Assembly (NCBI GenBank): GCA_042095835.1
Contig: JBELML010000120.1
Span: 1 to 19,551, forward strand
Source: DATFKA01 sp042095835
GTDB lineage: Bacteria; Bacteroidota; Bacteroidia; Chitinophagales; Saprospiraceae
Direction of reading: 5' to 3'
Length of the DNA: 19,551 bases
Below the pieces are notes generated by a model. That model had not been told where the DNA came from. It ran no database searches and was given only the letters and a program-made list of their open reading frames with translations. A program made the translations under genes and the position numbers. Shown here in pieces: positions 8,834 through 17,374 of the stretch (its first letter is position 1; the number at the start of each line of letters is the position of its first letter).

Positions 8834-10447
8834 ATGCGATTACCCACACTTTTAATGCTGTTTGTGCTAGCTTCTTGCTTTGCTTGTCAGAATGCCGCAC
8901 CATCAGCCGCCGCAGATAATCAACTGGGCACCCTGAATTATGAGTTCCAAATTTCGCCAGCAGCAAGGGCTGGATTTGATGAGGGACTTTTGCTACTACA
9001 CAGTTTTGAATATGATGATGCAAGAGAAGCCTTTCAAAAAGCTTATGCTCAGGATTCTACCGAAGTCATGGTGCTCTGGGGAGAAACAATGACCCATTAT
9101 AAAGCTTTGTGGAAACTACAGGATGTAGAGGCAGGTAGAGCCGTGATAGCTAAATTAGGCCCCACCGAAGAGGAGCGGATGGCTAATATCGATGACCCAT
9201 TAGAAAAAGATTTTTGGCAAGCTATAGAAATTCTTTATGGCGAAGGAGATTTCCTGGAGCGCAACCAAGCTTACGCTCAGCATATGGCCAGCCTCTACGA
9301 AAAATATGAGGGCAACCAGGAAGTAGCTGCTTTCTATGCTTTAGGATTGATGTGGTCGGTAGAAGGCGGAAGAGATACGGAAGTCTTTGACTTATCGGCC
9401 AAGGTGGCAGCAAGTATCTTGGAGGAAAACCCACAGCATCCGGGCGCTTTGCATTATATGATCCACGCTAATGATGATCCAGATTTTGCCCAATTGGCCA
9501 TTCTAGCAGCCAATGATTATGATAATGTTGCTCCTGATGCGGCCCACGCTTTACACATGCCTTCTCATATTTACCTGGCTCTCGGTATGTGGAATGATAT
9601 GGTTGCCTCCAACGAACGCTCCTATCAAGCCAGTTTGAACCGAATGGAGCGTAAAGGCTTGGATGATAAAGCAAGAGGTTATCATTCTTATGCTTGGCTG
9701 CACTATGGCTATTTGCAGCAAGGACGTTTTGAGAAAGCTGCCGAACTACTGAAAGATATGCAGCAGTTTGTAAATAAAACGGGAGACCATAAAGGTGCTC
9801 GCAGATATTTGATCGATATGCAAAGCGCGCAACGCGCCGAAGAGGGCCGATGGAGCTTAGATGTGGAGCCGATGGACGTGAGTTATAAAGGTTTGAGCCT
9901 GCATACCATTGCTACGCAACATTTTATGAGTGCAATGATGGCCTATGATTCTGGTGATAAGGCCGCTATTCAAGCAGAATTGGATACGCTGAATGAGCAA
10001 GTGAAAAGAGCCAAGTTTTTTGTTACCAATGAGAGTGCGCCTATGTGTAGTGCTGGCCCTACCCGCTATGCTCCCACTAAAGGCGATGTCAAGCGAGCAC
10101 AGGTCATGATGAATCAAATGCAGGCCTTTATGGCCGCGCTGGACAAAGACCTCGCTGCACAAGAAAAATACTTGATAGCTGCTACGGAAATAGAGAAAGA
10201 TTGTGAATACTCTTACGGTCCACCCCGCATCACCTATCCTTCTTTTGAGCAATATGGGGAGTGGTTGCTTGCGCAAAATAGAGCAGAAGAAGCGATTGTA
10301 CAGTTTGATGAAAGTTTAGCGGTAGGGGAAAATAGAGCAAAAGCTCTCCAAGGAAAAATGGAAGCCCTAAAACAATTGGGGAAAGTAGAAGAGGCTGAAG
10401 CTTTGCAGAAGATCTTAGATGGCTTCTGGAAGAAAAATTTATCCTAA
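8834..10447 (+). CDS. TPR-repeat lipoprotein
   Basis: A 537-residue protein with a lipoprotein signal (hydrophobic MRLPTLLMLFVLASC, lipobox cysteine most likely C15; C18 is an alternative), so probably anchored in the outer or inner membrane facing the periplasm. TPR-like helical repeats are visible near the N-terminus ('FDEGLLLLHSFEYDDAREAFQKA'), in the middle and at the C-terminus ('AEEAIVQFDESL...AKALQGKMEALKQLGKVEEAEAL'). The central motifs HYMIH (207-211) and HALHMPSH (238-245), and the later 'YGPPRITYPSFEQYGEWLL', are characteristic of a widespread but functionally uncharacterised TPR family. The five histidines might form a metal site (inference). It follows the giant protein by 59 bp, and a strong terminator closes the unit. 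No enzymatic role can be assigned. Confidence 0.88.
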   Translation: MRLPTLLMLFVLASCFACQNAAPSAAADNQLGTLNYEFQISPAARAGFDEGLLLLHSFEYDDAREAFQKAYAQDSTEVMVLWGETMTHYKALWKLQDVEAGRAVIAKLGPTEEERMANIDDPLEKDFWQAIEILYGEGDFLERNQAYAQHMASLYEKYEGNQEVAAFYALGLMWSVEGGRDTEVFDLSAKVAASILEENPQHPGALHYMIHANDDPDFAQLAILAANDYDNVAPDAAHALHMPSHIYLALGMWNDMVASNERSYQASLNRMERKGLDDKARGYHSYAWLHYGYLQQGRFEKAAELLKDMQQFVNKTGDHKGARRYLIDMQSAQRAEEGRWSLDVEPMDVSYKGLSLHTIATQHFMSAMMAYDSGDKAAIQAELDTLNEQVKRAKFFVTNESAPMCSAGPTRYAPTKGDVKRAQVMMNQMQAFMAALDKDLAAQEKYLIAATEIEKDCEYSYGPPRITYPSFEQYGEWLLAQNRAEEAIVQFDESLAVGENRAKALQGKMEALKQLGKVEEAEALQKILDGFWKKNLS

Positions 10448-10453
10448 TCATAG

Positions 10454-10491
10454 AAAAAGGGTTGTCCAGAAAGATATGGACAACCCTTTTT
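10454..10491. terminator. Bidirectional intrinsic terminator between convergent genes
   Basis: A perfect 15-bp inverted repeat (10454-10468 with 10477-10491) around an 8-nt loop. The stem begins with A5 and ends with T5, so both strands give a GC-containing hairpin with a U tract. It sits between the 3' ends of the TPR lipoprotein gene (plus, 7 bp away) and the thioredoxin lipoprotein gene (minus, 27 bp away), the expected place for a shared terminator. Confidence 0.93.
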
Positions 10492-10518
10492 ACTCAGCCT
10501 ATTCTTCGAAGAGAGTTA

Positions 10519-11997
10519 TTATCCTTCTTCTCGTTTAATGAGCTCCTCTGCTTGGAAAGTCTTCAAGTTCTTACCGATGATGACTTTATTTTTATCTAAA
10601 AGGTACAATTCTGGTGTCTTGTCTACGAAGTACTTTGCGTAGATAGATCTATTGGTTGGATCGTAGACGTTTGTCCAGTTCTGAATACCGGCTTTTTTGA
10701 TATAGTTTCTCCACTTGGTGTCATCTGTATCGATGGCGATGGCGAAGACACCTACCTTATCTTTGTATCGAATAGAGAAATCTTTCAGGATAGGGGTTTC
10801 TTCCTGGCAGTGCTCGCACTCTGGATTGTACATATATACGACTACATAGTCATTGTCCATTTCATAGATAGAGCGGCTTTTACCATTAGGATCGGTCGAA
10901 ACGACATCTGGGCCTTGTTTATTGATCAAGCTCGCTTGCATTTCTGCCGCTCTTTGCTGTAGACCCTGCACCTCTCCAGGCTGCGCCCAAAAGGCTTTCT
11001 CATCGGTGAAATAGTTTTGTACCATATGCACCATTACGGCTTCGGCATCCATTAGGGTTGTCTTGGTAGGTTGGTATTGTAGCGCTACCCAGTTGGCGAA
11101 AAACTTGAAATATTTTGGATACTTACCTTCTACTTTAGCAATCAGCCGATCGGCAGAAACCGCAATAGAGTCTGGATTCTGTGGAGTCAATTGAGTAATG
11201 TAGCGCTTGAGCTTATTGATGATCACAGGAGATCGTAGCAATCGCTCATCACTAAAATCTACATTATCCCAGAACTCCATTTTATAAGCTTGGATTTGGG
11301 CATCTTCATCTGGGCTACCGTCTTTCAAACGGAAGTCTCTTAGGTCAGGATTTTGTCCAGCACGTTTGAAGGAGGTAAATAAAGAATTGGGTGCCTGCTC
11401 ATACAGCGCATTCAGGTGTTGGTTTCGATCAGCAGTTAGGGCGTCCTGCTCTTTTTTAAATTGGTCATATTCAGGTGTGCCTGGCTGTGCCGTCTTTAAA
11501 TCATTCGAGACGGCAAGAAATCGAGGATTCAAATTTTCTTGGAATTTTAAATTCTCATACAGTAGCTCATTGTCTTGGGAGCCTGAAAGCTCTGTAGCCA
11601 TGACTAAATCGTCTGCCGCCGAACGGATGGTGAATTGCTGATCCTCTCCAATCAAAATCTGCAAGGTACTTCGGTTCGGAAGAGAGATGATGTAAAAGCC
11701 TTGTTTGTACCCTTCGGCGCGTTTGAAAGTGCCCTTTCCTTGGCGCATACTCGCTGTGTCGGCTCGGTATTGTTCCGTCTCATAGAAACCAACAAGTATC
11801 ATTCTACCATCTTCCATGCCGCTGACTTCCACACCAATTTCGGCAGGGCCCGCGGGTTCGTCAGTAGCATTATTATTAGAAATAGCTACGGTGCTGGCTT
11901 TTACGGTAGCTGGACTCGTAGGCGTATTGCTGGTAGTAGCTTGCTCGCCACAGCTCCAACACAAGAGTAATAATCCTAAGAAGCTTATTATGCGCAT
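10519..11997 (-). CDS. TlpA-like thioredoxin-fold lipoprotein (DUF4369/DUF5106-like)
   Basis: A 492-residue envelope protein. I place the start at the ATG at 11997 because it begins a lipoprotein signal (MRIISFLGLLLLCWSC, acylated Cys C16); the frame is open 26 codons further upstream but that would bury the signal. The N-terminal ~60-180 region resembles DUF4369-type beta domains, and the middle (about 200-350) resembles DUF5106. The C-terminus has a TlpA/AhpC-like thioredoxin fold with active site CEHC (C394, C397) and a TP cis-proline motif (KTPELYLLD). Such proteins are thought to reduce or exchange disulphides in the periplasm. The CDS ends in a double stop (TAATAA). The LysE-family gene lies 108 bp upstream on the same strand. 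Confidence 0.9.
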   Translation of the reverse strand: MRIISFLGLLLLCWSCGEQATTSNTPTSPATVKASTVAISNNNATDEPAGPAEIGVEVSGMEDGRMILVGFYETEQYRADTASMRQGKGTFKRAEGYKQGFYIISLPNRSTLQILIGEDQQFTIRSAADDLVMATELSGSQDNELLYENLKFQENLNPRFLAVSNDLKTAQPGTPEYDQFKKEQDALTADRNQHLNALYEQAPNSLFTSFKRAGQNPDLRDFRLKDGSPDEDAQIQAYKMEFWDNVDFSDERLLRSPVIINKLKRYITQLTPQNPDSIAVSADRLIAKVEGKYPKYFKFFANWVALQYQPTKTTLMDAEAVMVHMVQNYFTDEKAFWAQPGEVQGLQQRAAEMQASLINKQGPDVVSTDPNGKSRSIYEMDNDYVVVYMYNPECEHCQEETPILKDFSIRYKDKVGVFAIAIDTDDTKWRNYIKKAGIQNWTNVYDPTNRSIYAKYFVDKTPELYLLDKNKVIIGKNLKTFQAEELIKREEG

Positions 11998-12013
11998 GAT
12001 CTTATTTTTTGGC

Positions 12014-12048
12014 CAAAAATAACCAAATTTTGCTCCTTCGGTTGCAAA
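12014..12048 (-). promoter_or_regulatory. Possible promoter of the thioredoxin lipoprotein gene
   Basis: On the minus strand TTTG (12048-12045) is followed after 23 bp by TATTTTTG (12021-12014), which fits the TTTG/TAnnTTTG promoter form. The predicted start would leave a leader of only about 10 nt before the ATG at 11997, which weakens the call. Confidence 0.3.
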
Positions 12049-12105
12049 TAATCGGGCTTCGCCAGCTTTAAGCACGTTAACAAGTCGTTAATAGTGATAT
12101 TTTAC

Positions 12106-12756
12106 TCAGGATAAGTAGAGTTGGATGCCTTGTACCATAGCTAGAATGAAGAAAAGACCACTGAGAAAAAAGTTGAGGTGCTTGGTGAAAAACTGGGCCC
12201 GATCAACAATCCAATTGGCACCATAAGCATAACAAAGCAGTGCAATCCCTGAGCCCAGAGTAAGGCCGGTAATGAAAAAGTAGTAGATAGGAAAGGAGTT
12301 TTGAATATACCCTTTTCCCTCTAGTACGGTCCCCGCAGTAAAATAGAAAGGGATGTTCAAGAAATTCATCGCGGCTATGGCCATGCCCAATAAAATCGGG
12401 CGCCCCTTTTTAGGGATTTTTTTGGTTTTCTCCTTTGGAGGGTATAGGGCTTGGAGTAGAAATACAATAGTCAAGATGAGAAAAATGAATACACTGGTAC
12501 CTTTTAGAATGGATAAAACTTCGGTGTGTTTGGTCAAGTAGCCCGCAAAAGCTACAGCGATCCATGCCTGAAAGAATATCGTAATACAAGCACCCAGGCA
12601 AAATCGAAGAGCGGCATTCAAGCTGCGCTCTAAGCAGATTTTGACAACAGTCATATTGATTAAACCAGGTAACGATACTCCGATAAAGGCGATGACTAAT
12701 CCCAACACTATATTCCAAACCAAACTCATAAAAACGAAGATAGAAAAAGATTTCAT
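12106..12756 (-). CDS. LysE-family transporter (amino-acid/metabolite exporter type)
   Basis: A 216-residue integral inner-membrane protein with about six hydrophobic segments and a basic cytoplasmic loop (PPKEKTKKIPKKGRP). The first segment is followed by 'GVSLPGLINMTVVK', which corresponds to the 'PGP/PGxxN' signature of the LysE/RhtB superfamily. Members export amino acids or related small molecules; the substrate cannot be read from sequence. I chose the ATG at 12756 (MKSFSIF); a TTG at 12780 is in frame but abuts a terminator-like hairpin, and the ATG at 12729 is another possibility. The gene ends TGA. It precedes the thioredoxin lipoprotein gene by 108 bp. Confidence 0.8.
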   Translation of the reverse strand: MKSFSIFVFMSLVWNIVLGLVIAFIGVSLPGLINMTVVKICLERSLNAALRFCLGACITIFFQAWIAVAFAGYLTKHTEVLSILKGTSVFIFLILTIVFLLQALYPPKEKTKKIPKKGRPILLGMAIAAMNFLNIPFYFTAGTVLEGKGYIQNSFPIYYFFITGLTLGSGIALLCYAYGANWIVDRAQFFTKHLNFFLSGLFFILAMVQGIQLYLS

Positions 12757-12786
12757 TCTCCAAGCTAGGACGGTACCCAAAACAGA

Positions 12787-12817
12787 AAGTGCATTGAGCT
12801 ATCGCAACAATGCACTT
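12787..12817 (-). terminator. Terminator-like hairpin upstream of the LysE-family gene
   Basis: A perfect 10-bp inverted repeat (12787-12796 with 12808-12817) with an 11-nt loop. Reading on the minus strand, the stem is followed by TCTGTTTT, so it would stop leftward transcripts coming from the HTCS side. It lies 31 bp before the LysE start codon and could also act as an attenuator. Confidence 0.55.
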
Positions 12818-13149
12818 AAGGATAATATGGGATATTAGAAACTCTATCTTTTAAAAGAAGGAAAAAAGAGACCCGCAAATGCCATTGCAATCAGGGCCTC
12901 GTTACCTAGTACCTTCTATTATTTACTCTTTAATAACTATTGGGTTTAAATCAGGGGGAGAACAACAAAAAATAGTAGGTGTTTATAAGTCCTCCCCCCT
13001 AGTGTTTCAGAACACATACGTGCCAAATACCGGGTATGTATATTTTATAACTGGGGTTACCGGGTTTGGTGTCATGAAATGGATTTTAGATAGGGGCTTG
13101 CCCCACCTGGGTTTGAATTGGTGATTTTAAATTATTTCCCCTTGCACTA
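12818..13149. other. Non-coding stretch with short repeats
   Basis: No convincing gene. Visible structure: TACCGGGT occurs twice exactly 30 bp apart (13028-13035 and 13058-13065), the first inside the perfect odd dyad ATACC-G-GGTAT. A G-run/C-run pair (near 12953-12960 and 12991-13000) could pair across about 35 bp. ACATAC/GTATGT arms flank the first TACCGGGT. An 81-codon plus-strand frame (12879-13124) exists but shows no family resemblance. The region lies where the target of the HTCS would be expected. Confidence 0.5.
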
Positions 13150-13243
13150 CAAATATGCGACGATCTCCTGTTTTCTCCCTACACTATTGTTTGAAGACCT
13201 ATACTATTGTTCAGGACCTGAAAAAAGAATAGCATTATTGTTT
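13150..13243 (-). promoter_or_regulatory. Operator-like triple repeat plus -7 box (possible HTCS-controlled promoter)
   Basis: Three copies of a 15-bp motif lie in the same orientation: 13178-13192, 13198-13212 (13 of 15 identical to the first) and a weaker one at 13229-13243 (10 of 15). Plus-strand core: ACTATTGTT. Spacings are 20 and 31 bp, close to two and three helical turns. Each is followed by an AGGACC-like string, and the middle one overlaps the perfect odd dyad TTCAGG-A-CCTGAA (13210-13222). On the minus strand, 20 bp after the last repeat, CATATTTG (13157-13150) matches TAnnTTTG at 7 of 8 positions, and no -33 box is seen, as expected for an activator-dependent promoter. It starts 35 bp past the HTCS stop codon and points away from that gene. 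Binding by the HTCS is inference. Confidence 0.45.
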
Positions 13244-13278
13244 TTTAGGACTGTCGGAACCAGCTTTATTAGATTGAT

Positions 13279-16200
13279 TTACAGAGACTTGCGTGTTTCG
13301 GTGGGTGATTTTCCGAAAAAGTCATTATAGAGCCTCGAAAAGTAGTTGGGCTCTTTATAGCCAACCCTATAAGCGATCTCCGCCACGGTTAAATCGGTCT
13401 GAAGTAGTAATTCGTGTCCTTTCCGGAGGCGGATGGAGTTGACAAAATGAGAAGTAGATAAGCCCGTCAAGGCTTTTAGTTTATTGTGGAGTTGGGTACG
13501 ACTTATTTTTAAAGCTTTACAAAGCATTGGGATATTGAAAGATTCGTCTTCGAGGTGAGTTTCAACTGTAGTAATGATTTTTTGTACAAAAACATCTTCG
13601 AAGGTTTTATCGTCTTCTTGAGTTTTTTCCTTCAAAATACTTTGATAATGCTCTTGAAGTTTTTTTCGGTTTTGTAATAAGTTGTCTAAATGTACAAGTA
13701 ATTCTTCCTGGTGGAAAGGCTTGGCAAGGTAGACCTCCGCTCCAGTTTTGAGCCCCTGGATTTTGGATTCTAAATCGGATTTTGCAGTCAGCATTACAAA
13801 GGGGATATGGCTGGTTCGTTCATCAGCTTTTAGGGTTGCTAATACTTCGAAGCCATCTTTCTTGGGCATCATCACATCACTGATGATGATATCAGGTACA
13901 TTTTCCAAAGCTAAACGAATGCCTGCTTGCCCATCATAGGCAATACTCAAGTCGTAGGTAGACTCTAGACAGGTTCTTAGATATTCTACCACATCTACAT
14001 TGTCTTCAATGATGAGCAGTTTTGTTTCTTGGGACTCCCCATTCTGCTGAGCGGGTTCTCGATCAGCAAATATATATTCCGAAAGTGTTGGCTGTCTTAA
14101 ATAGTTGGAAGCTGCGCCCTTTTCGAGTTGATGTTGGTCAGCCATTGAGACGTTGCTTAAGGGGCCATGATTGCTAATCGGGAGCCTCAACTGGAACTCC
14201 GTTCCCTCATCTCGTTGACTCTTTACCTTGATATCACCCTTGAAGAGTTTGACCAGTTCTCTGGTAAGCGATAGTCCAATTCCTGTTCCAGGTTTAGTAG
14301 TGTTTTCTTGTTGCTCTTTAGTTTGGTAAAACCGGTCAAAGATTTTATCTAAGGCTTCAGCAGCAATACCTACTCCGGTGTCTTTTACGCGTATAGAAAG
14401 GAAGTGCTGCTGTTCTTCCCCCTCCTCTGAAATTTGCAGATACACGTGTCCACCTGGTTTATTATATTTGATGGCATTGGAGACCAAATTGGATACAATT
14501 TTCAATATTTTGTCGGGATCATAATCCATAACTAATACAGGAGTATCGGGAAGGAAATGTAGTTTAATGTGGTTTTCTTGAGCATAGGAGTCAAAAGATT
14601 CAAAGACATATTTGAGATAGCTGACGATATCAGCCTGCACAATATTCAAAGGCAGTTTACCGGCTTCTAATTTTCTCAAATCCAGCATTTGATTGACTAG
14701 GTTGAGCATATTATTGCCATTGCGCTGAATCAGTTCTTGAGCTTTGAGATTACCTTTGATCGTACCTACCATTCCTAGAATCACTGTGAGCGGCGTTCTA
14801 AACTCATGCGCAATATCGGCGAAGAACTTTGTTTTTAATCGGTCAAGCTCTTGTAGGCGCTCCGTCTCCTGAGCGGCTAGCCTCTTTTTTAGCTGGAAAT
14901 TATAGATGCTTAAGATGCTTAACACAAAAAGTAAAACGAATATCCCTTTGGCTAGATTCGTTTCCCACCAGGGAGGGGAGATAGAGATATACAATTGTCT
15001 TCCTTCTTCATTCCAAACTTTATCATTATTGGAACCTTGAATCTCCAGCGTGTATTTTCCAGGGTCTAAATTGGTAAACCTTAATTGGTGTTGATTATCT
15101 AGATCGTACCATTGGTCATCAAAACCTAATAAACGATAGCGATACTGGTTTTTTTCTGGATAAAGATAATTTAAAGCCGCAAAACCAATCTCGATAATAT
15201 TATCCCGGTAGGTAAGCGCGATATTTTCGAGCTGGTTTACTTCGAGGATGGACTTCGCATCGCCTTGATCCTCTTTATTGTAGTACCTGAAAGTGGTAAA
15301 AACGAGAGGCGGTACAAAAGTATTTTGCTTGAATTGATTGGGTAAAAAGCTATTAAGTCCTCCAACTCCTCCAAAGAAAATTTCTCCGGTACGAGGATCT
15401 TGAAAGTGGGCTCCTTGGTTAAATTCATTGCTTTGTAGGCCGTCTAGGATATCGTATACCTGATAGGCTTGGGTCAATGGATTGTATCGAAAAATACCCC
15501 GATTAGTCGGCATCCATAACTCCTTGTTTTTATCTTCATAAATGCCAAAGACATAATCATTGGGTAGGCCATCTTTTTCGGTCAATCTACTGAATGATCC
15601 TTTCTGGAGATCAAAATGATAGGCTCCACGTGGTGTACTAATCCAAAGGGAGGAATCACGAGCTTCCATAATGTTATACAGATAGGGACCAGGTATAGAG
15701 TCTTTAGTTATAAGGTCTCGGGTATAGGCTTTAAAGTCGTCACCATCATAAAAATTTAGGCCACCATCAGAGGTAGCAATCCAATAATCTTGATTGTGAT
15801 CTTGTATGATGTCTCGAATCGAATTAGAGTTGAGCCCATTATACTGCTCTAGGCTGGGGTCAATAAGCTCATAGTCTAAGTTGGCCTGCCCTGGAATATA
15901 ATTTTTCAGCATGGCAAAACCATCGCTAGTGCCAATCCACAAATGATCCTCATGGTCTAAATATAGAGCCCAAATGTAGGAAGACAATGGTGCTTGTAAT
16001 GTATTCGGATAACTATACATTCTAGCAGTTGCATAATGGTAATAATTGATTCCTTTTCCAGTACCGATCCAAAGACCTGCTTCATTTCCAGCTAGGGATA
16101 AAATCTTATTGTGGGATAAGCCATTTTGGGTGTTCCAAATCTTGACTTTCCCTGTCTTACGATCTAGTCTGTTCAGACCATGAGCTTCGGTACCGATCCA

Positions 16201-17358
16201 TAGGATACTATCCTTGGTTTGATGGATAGATTTGATGTTTTTGGATGAAAGTGCCTCGTGAGTATCGCTAGCCTGCTGGCCCCAATAGTTGAAAAAAGAA
16301 GGTTGAAAATCTATACGGTTGAGGTCCTTGCCCCAGGTACCTACCCAAAGTAATCCCTGGTGATCAAGTAGAAGATTAGATACTCGATTATTAGAAAGTT
16401 TTTGCGGATTATCCTCATCTGCCTCATACTTTATGGCACTCCAGTTTTCGGTGTTCATACTAGCTAATCCCTGAAAGCCAGCCAGCCAAAGGAGTCCTTG
16501 TGGACCACGGCAAATAGCTCTGATGTCTGATAACGGCGTGTCTATTTGTTGGACTTGATCCTGCTGGTGATCATACTTCAGCAGTCCTCTTGAAGTACCA
16601 ATCCAAAAGATATGATCTTCTTGTAGGACTTTCATAATGGGAGCACCATCTAATGCATCCTTTAAAGTAGTTGGTGCAGGAGAAAAGGTTTGATCTTTAG
16701 TATCATAAAATACTAATTCTCCTTTTGTTGTGGCGACCCAAACCCGCTCTGATTGCTCCTGAAAAAGGTAATCGATCCCAAGGGAAGGTAAGCCATTGTT
16801 GGTGCCTGGAGAAGTTGTATAATTGGTGAAACTGAAATCATCAGGCGATACTTTAATGAGGCCATTATTTCTTGTTCCAGCTAAAATGCTGCCATCTTTG
16901 GCGACGATCAAGCAACTGATAGAACTGGAAGGAATCGTACTAGGGTCAGTCGGCTCATTTTTTAAGATAATGAGTTCACCGGTTTTTCTATTGATTCTAT
17001 TGATGCCTCCACCGTCAATTCCAATCCATAAATTGTTTGCTGCGTCAGAGGTGACACTCATAACGGTATTGCCACTAATACTGGTGCCAATACTACCATT
17101 ATTGCGGTACTCAAAAAACTCATATCCGTCATACTTGAAAAGCCCATCGGCGGTAGCAATCCATATTAATCCACTTTTGTCTTGGTGAAGATCAGTCACA
17201 ATCCCTTGTACAAACCCATCTTCTGGAGCAAATCTTGTGAACTGAATAGAAGTTTGAGAAAAGAGAAGCAGTGGGAAAGTCAATACTAAGCACAGTATTG
17301 AAAGGATACCAATTATAGGTGGTGACTGATTTCTAAGGTGTTTCATTTCCCCAAGCAT
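13279..17358 (-). CDS. Hybrid two-component system regulator (HTCS): periplasmic sensor, histidine kinase, receiver and AraC domain in one chain
   Basis: A 1359-residue inner-membrane signalling protein. A signal/anchor segment at about 5-35 is followed by about 14 regulator-propeller blades ('LWIGT..GL...d'), enough for two seven-bladed propellers that sense a ligand in the periplasm, then a Y_Y_Y domain (about 710-795). A transmembrane helix lies at about 802-823. Next come HisKA with phospho-accepting H851 (AHEFRTPLT), an ATPase domain with N-box (NLVSNAIKYN), G1 (DTGVGI) and G2 (GTGIGLSL), a receiver domain with phospho-acceptor D1161 (ISDVMMPKKDGF), and a C-terminal AraC/HTH_18 domain (about 1255-1359). 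All catalytic motifs are present. In Bacteroidota such proteins usually switch on polysaccharide-utilisation genes, but no SusC/SusD or glycosidase gene is in the window. The ATG at 17358 or at 17346 could be the start. Confidence 0.95.
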   Translation of the reverse strand: MLGEMKHLRNQSPPIIGILSILCLVLTFPLLLFSQTSIQFTRFAPEDGFVQGIVTDLHQDKSGLIWIATADGLFKYDGYEFFEYRNNGSIGTSISGNTVMSVTSDAANNLWIGIDGGGINRINRKTGELIILKNEPTDPSTIPSSSISCLIVAKDGSILAGTRNNGLIKVSPDDFSFTNYTTSPGTNNGLPSLGIDYLFQEQSERVWVATTKGELVFYDTKDQTFSPAPTTLKDALDGAPIMKVLQEDHIFWIGTSRGLLKYDHQQDQVQQIDTPLSDIRAICRGPQGLLWLAGFQGLASMNTENWSAIKYEADEDNPQKLSNNRVSNLLLDHQGLLWVGTWGKDLNRIDFQPSFFNYWGQQASDTHEALSSKNIKSIHQTKDSILWIGTEAHGLNRLDRKTGKVKIWNTQNGLSHNKILSLAGNEAGLWIGTGKGINYYHYATARMYSYPNTLQAPLSSYIWALYLDHEDHLWIGTSDGFAMLKNYIPGQANLDYELIDPSLEQYNGLNSNSIRDIIQDHNQDYWIATSDGGLNFYDGDDFKAYTRDLITKDSIPGPYLYNIMEARDSSLWISTPRGAYHFDLQKGSFSRLTEKDGLPNDYVFGIYEDKNKELWMPTNRGIFRYNPLTQAYQVYDILDGLQSNEFNQGAHFQDPRTGEIFFGGVGGLNSFLPNQFKQNTFVPPLVFTTFRYYNKEDQGDAKSILEVNQLENIALTYRDNIIEIGFAALNYLYPEKNQYRYRLLGFDDQWYDLDNQHQLRFTNLDPGKYTLEIQGSNNDKVWNEEGRQLYISISPPWWETNLAKGIFVLLFVLSILSIYNFQLKKRLAAQETERLQELDRLKTKFFADIAHEFRTPLTVILGMVGTIKGNLKAQELIQRNGNNMLNLVNQMLDLRKLEAGKLPLNIVQADIVSYLKYVFESFDSYAQENHIKLHFLPDTPVLVMDYDPDKILKIVSNLVSNAIKYNKPGGHVYLQISEEGEEQQHFLSIRVKDTGVGIAAEALDKIFDRFYQTKEQQENTTKPGTGIGLSLTRELVKLFKGDIKVKSQRDEGTEFQLRLPISNHGPLSNVSMADQHQLEKGAASNYLRQPTLSEYIFADREPAQQNGESQETKLLIIEDNVDVVEYLRTCLESTYDLSIAYDGQAGIRLALENVPDIIISDVMMPKKDGFEVLATLKADERTSHIPFVMLTAKSDLESKIQGLKTGAEVYLAKPFHQEELLVHLDNLLQNRKKLQEHYQSILKEKTQEDDKTFEDVFVQKIITTVETHLEDESFNIPMLCKALKISRTQLHNKLKALTGLSTSHFVNSIRLRKGHELLLQTDLTVAEIAYRVGYKEPNYFSRLYNDFFGKSPTETRKSL

Positions 17359-17374
17359 TAAAGCAGTTATGGGT

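Noticed and set aside
9857..10276. 139-codon minus-strand frame within the TPR lipoprotein gene
   Set aside because: Fully overlaps a gene with strong family motifs; shadow frame without family resemblance.
11998..12075. N-terminal extension of the thioredoxin lipoprotein
   Set aside because: The added 26 residues would precede and block a clear lipoprotein signal peptide starting at the ATG at 11997.
12757..12780. TTG start for the LysE-family gene
   Set aside because: It would begin 7 bp from a terminator-like hairpin and add a basic, tryptophan-containing leader; the ATG at 12756 is more likely.
12879..13124. 81-codon plus-strand frame
   Set aside because: No recognisable family, no promoter or ribosome site, and it runs through operator-like repeats and G/C runs; treated as chance.
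13090..13130. tRNA-like T-arm (GGGTTTGAATTGG)
   Set aside because: No matching acceptor stem, D-arm or anticodon arm could be built around it.
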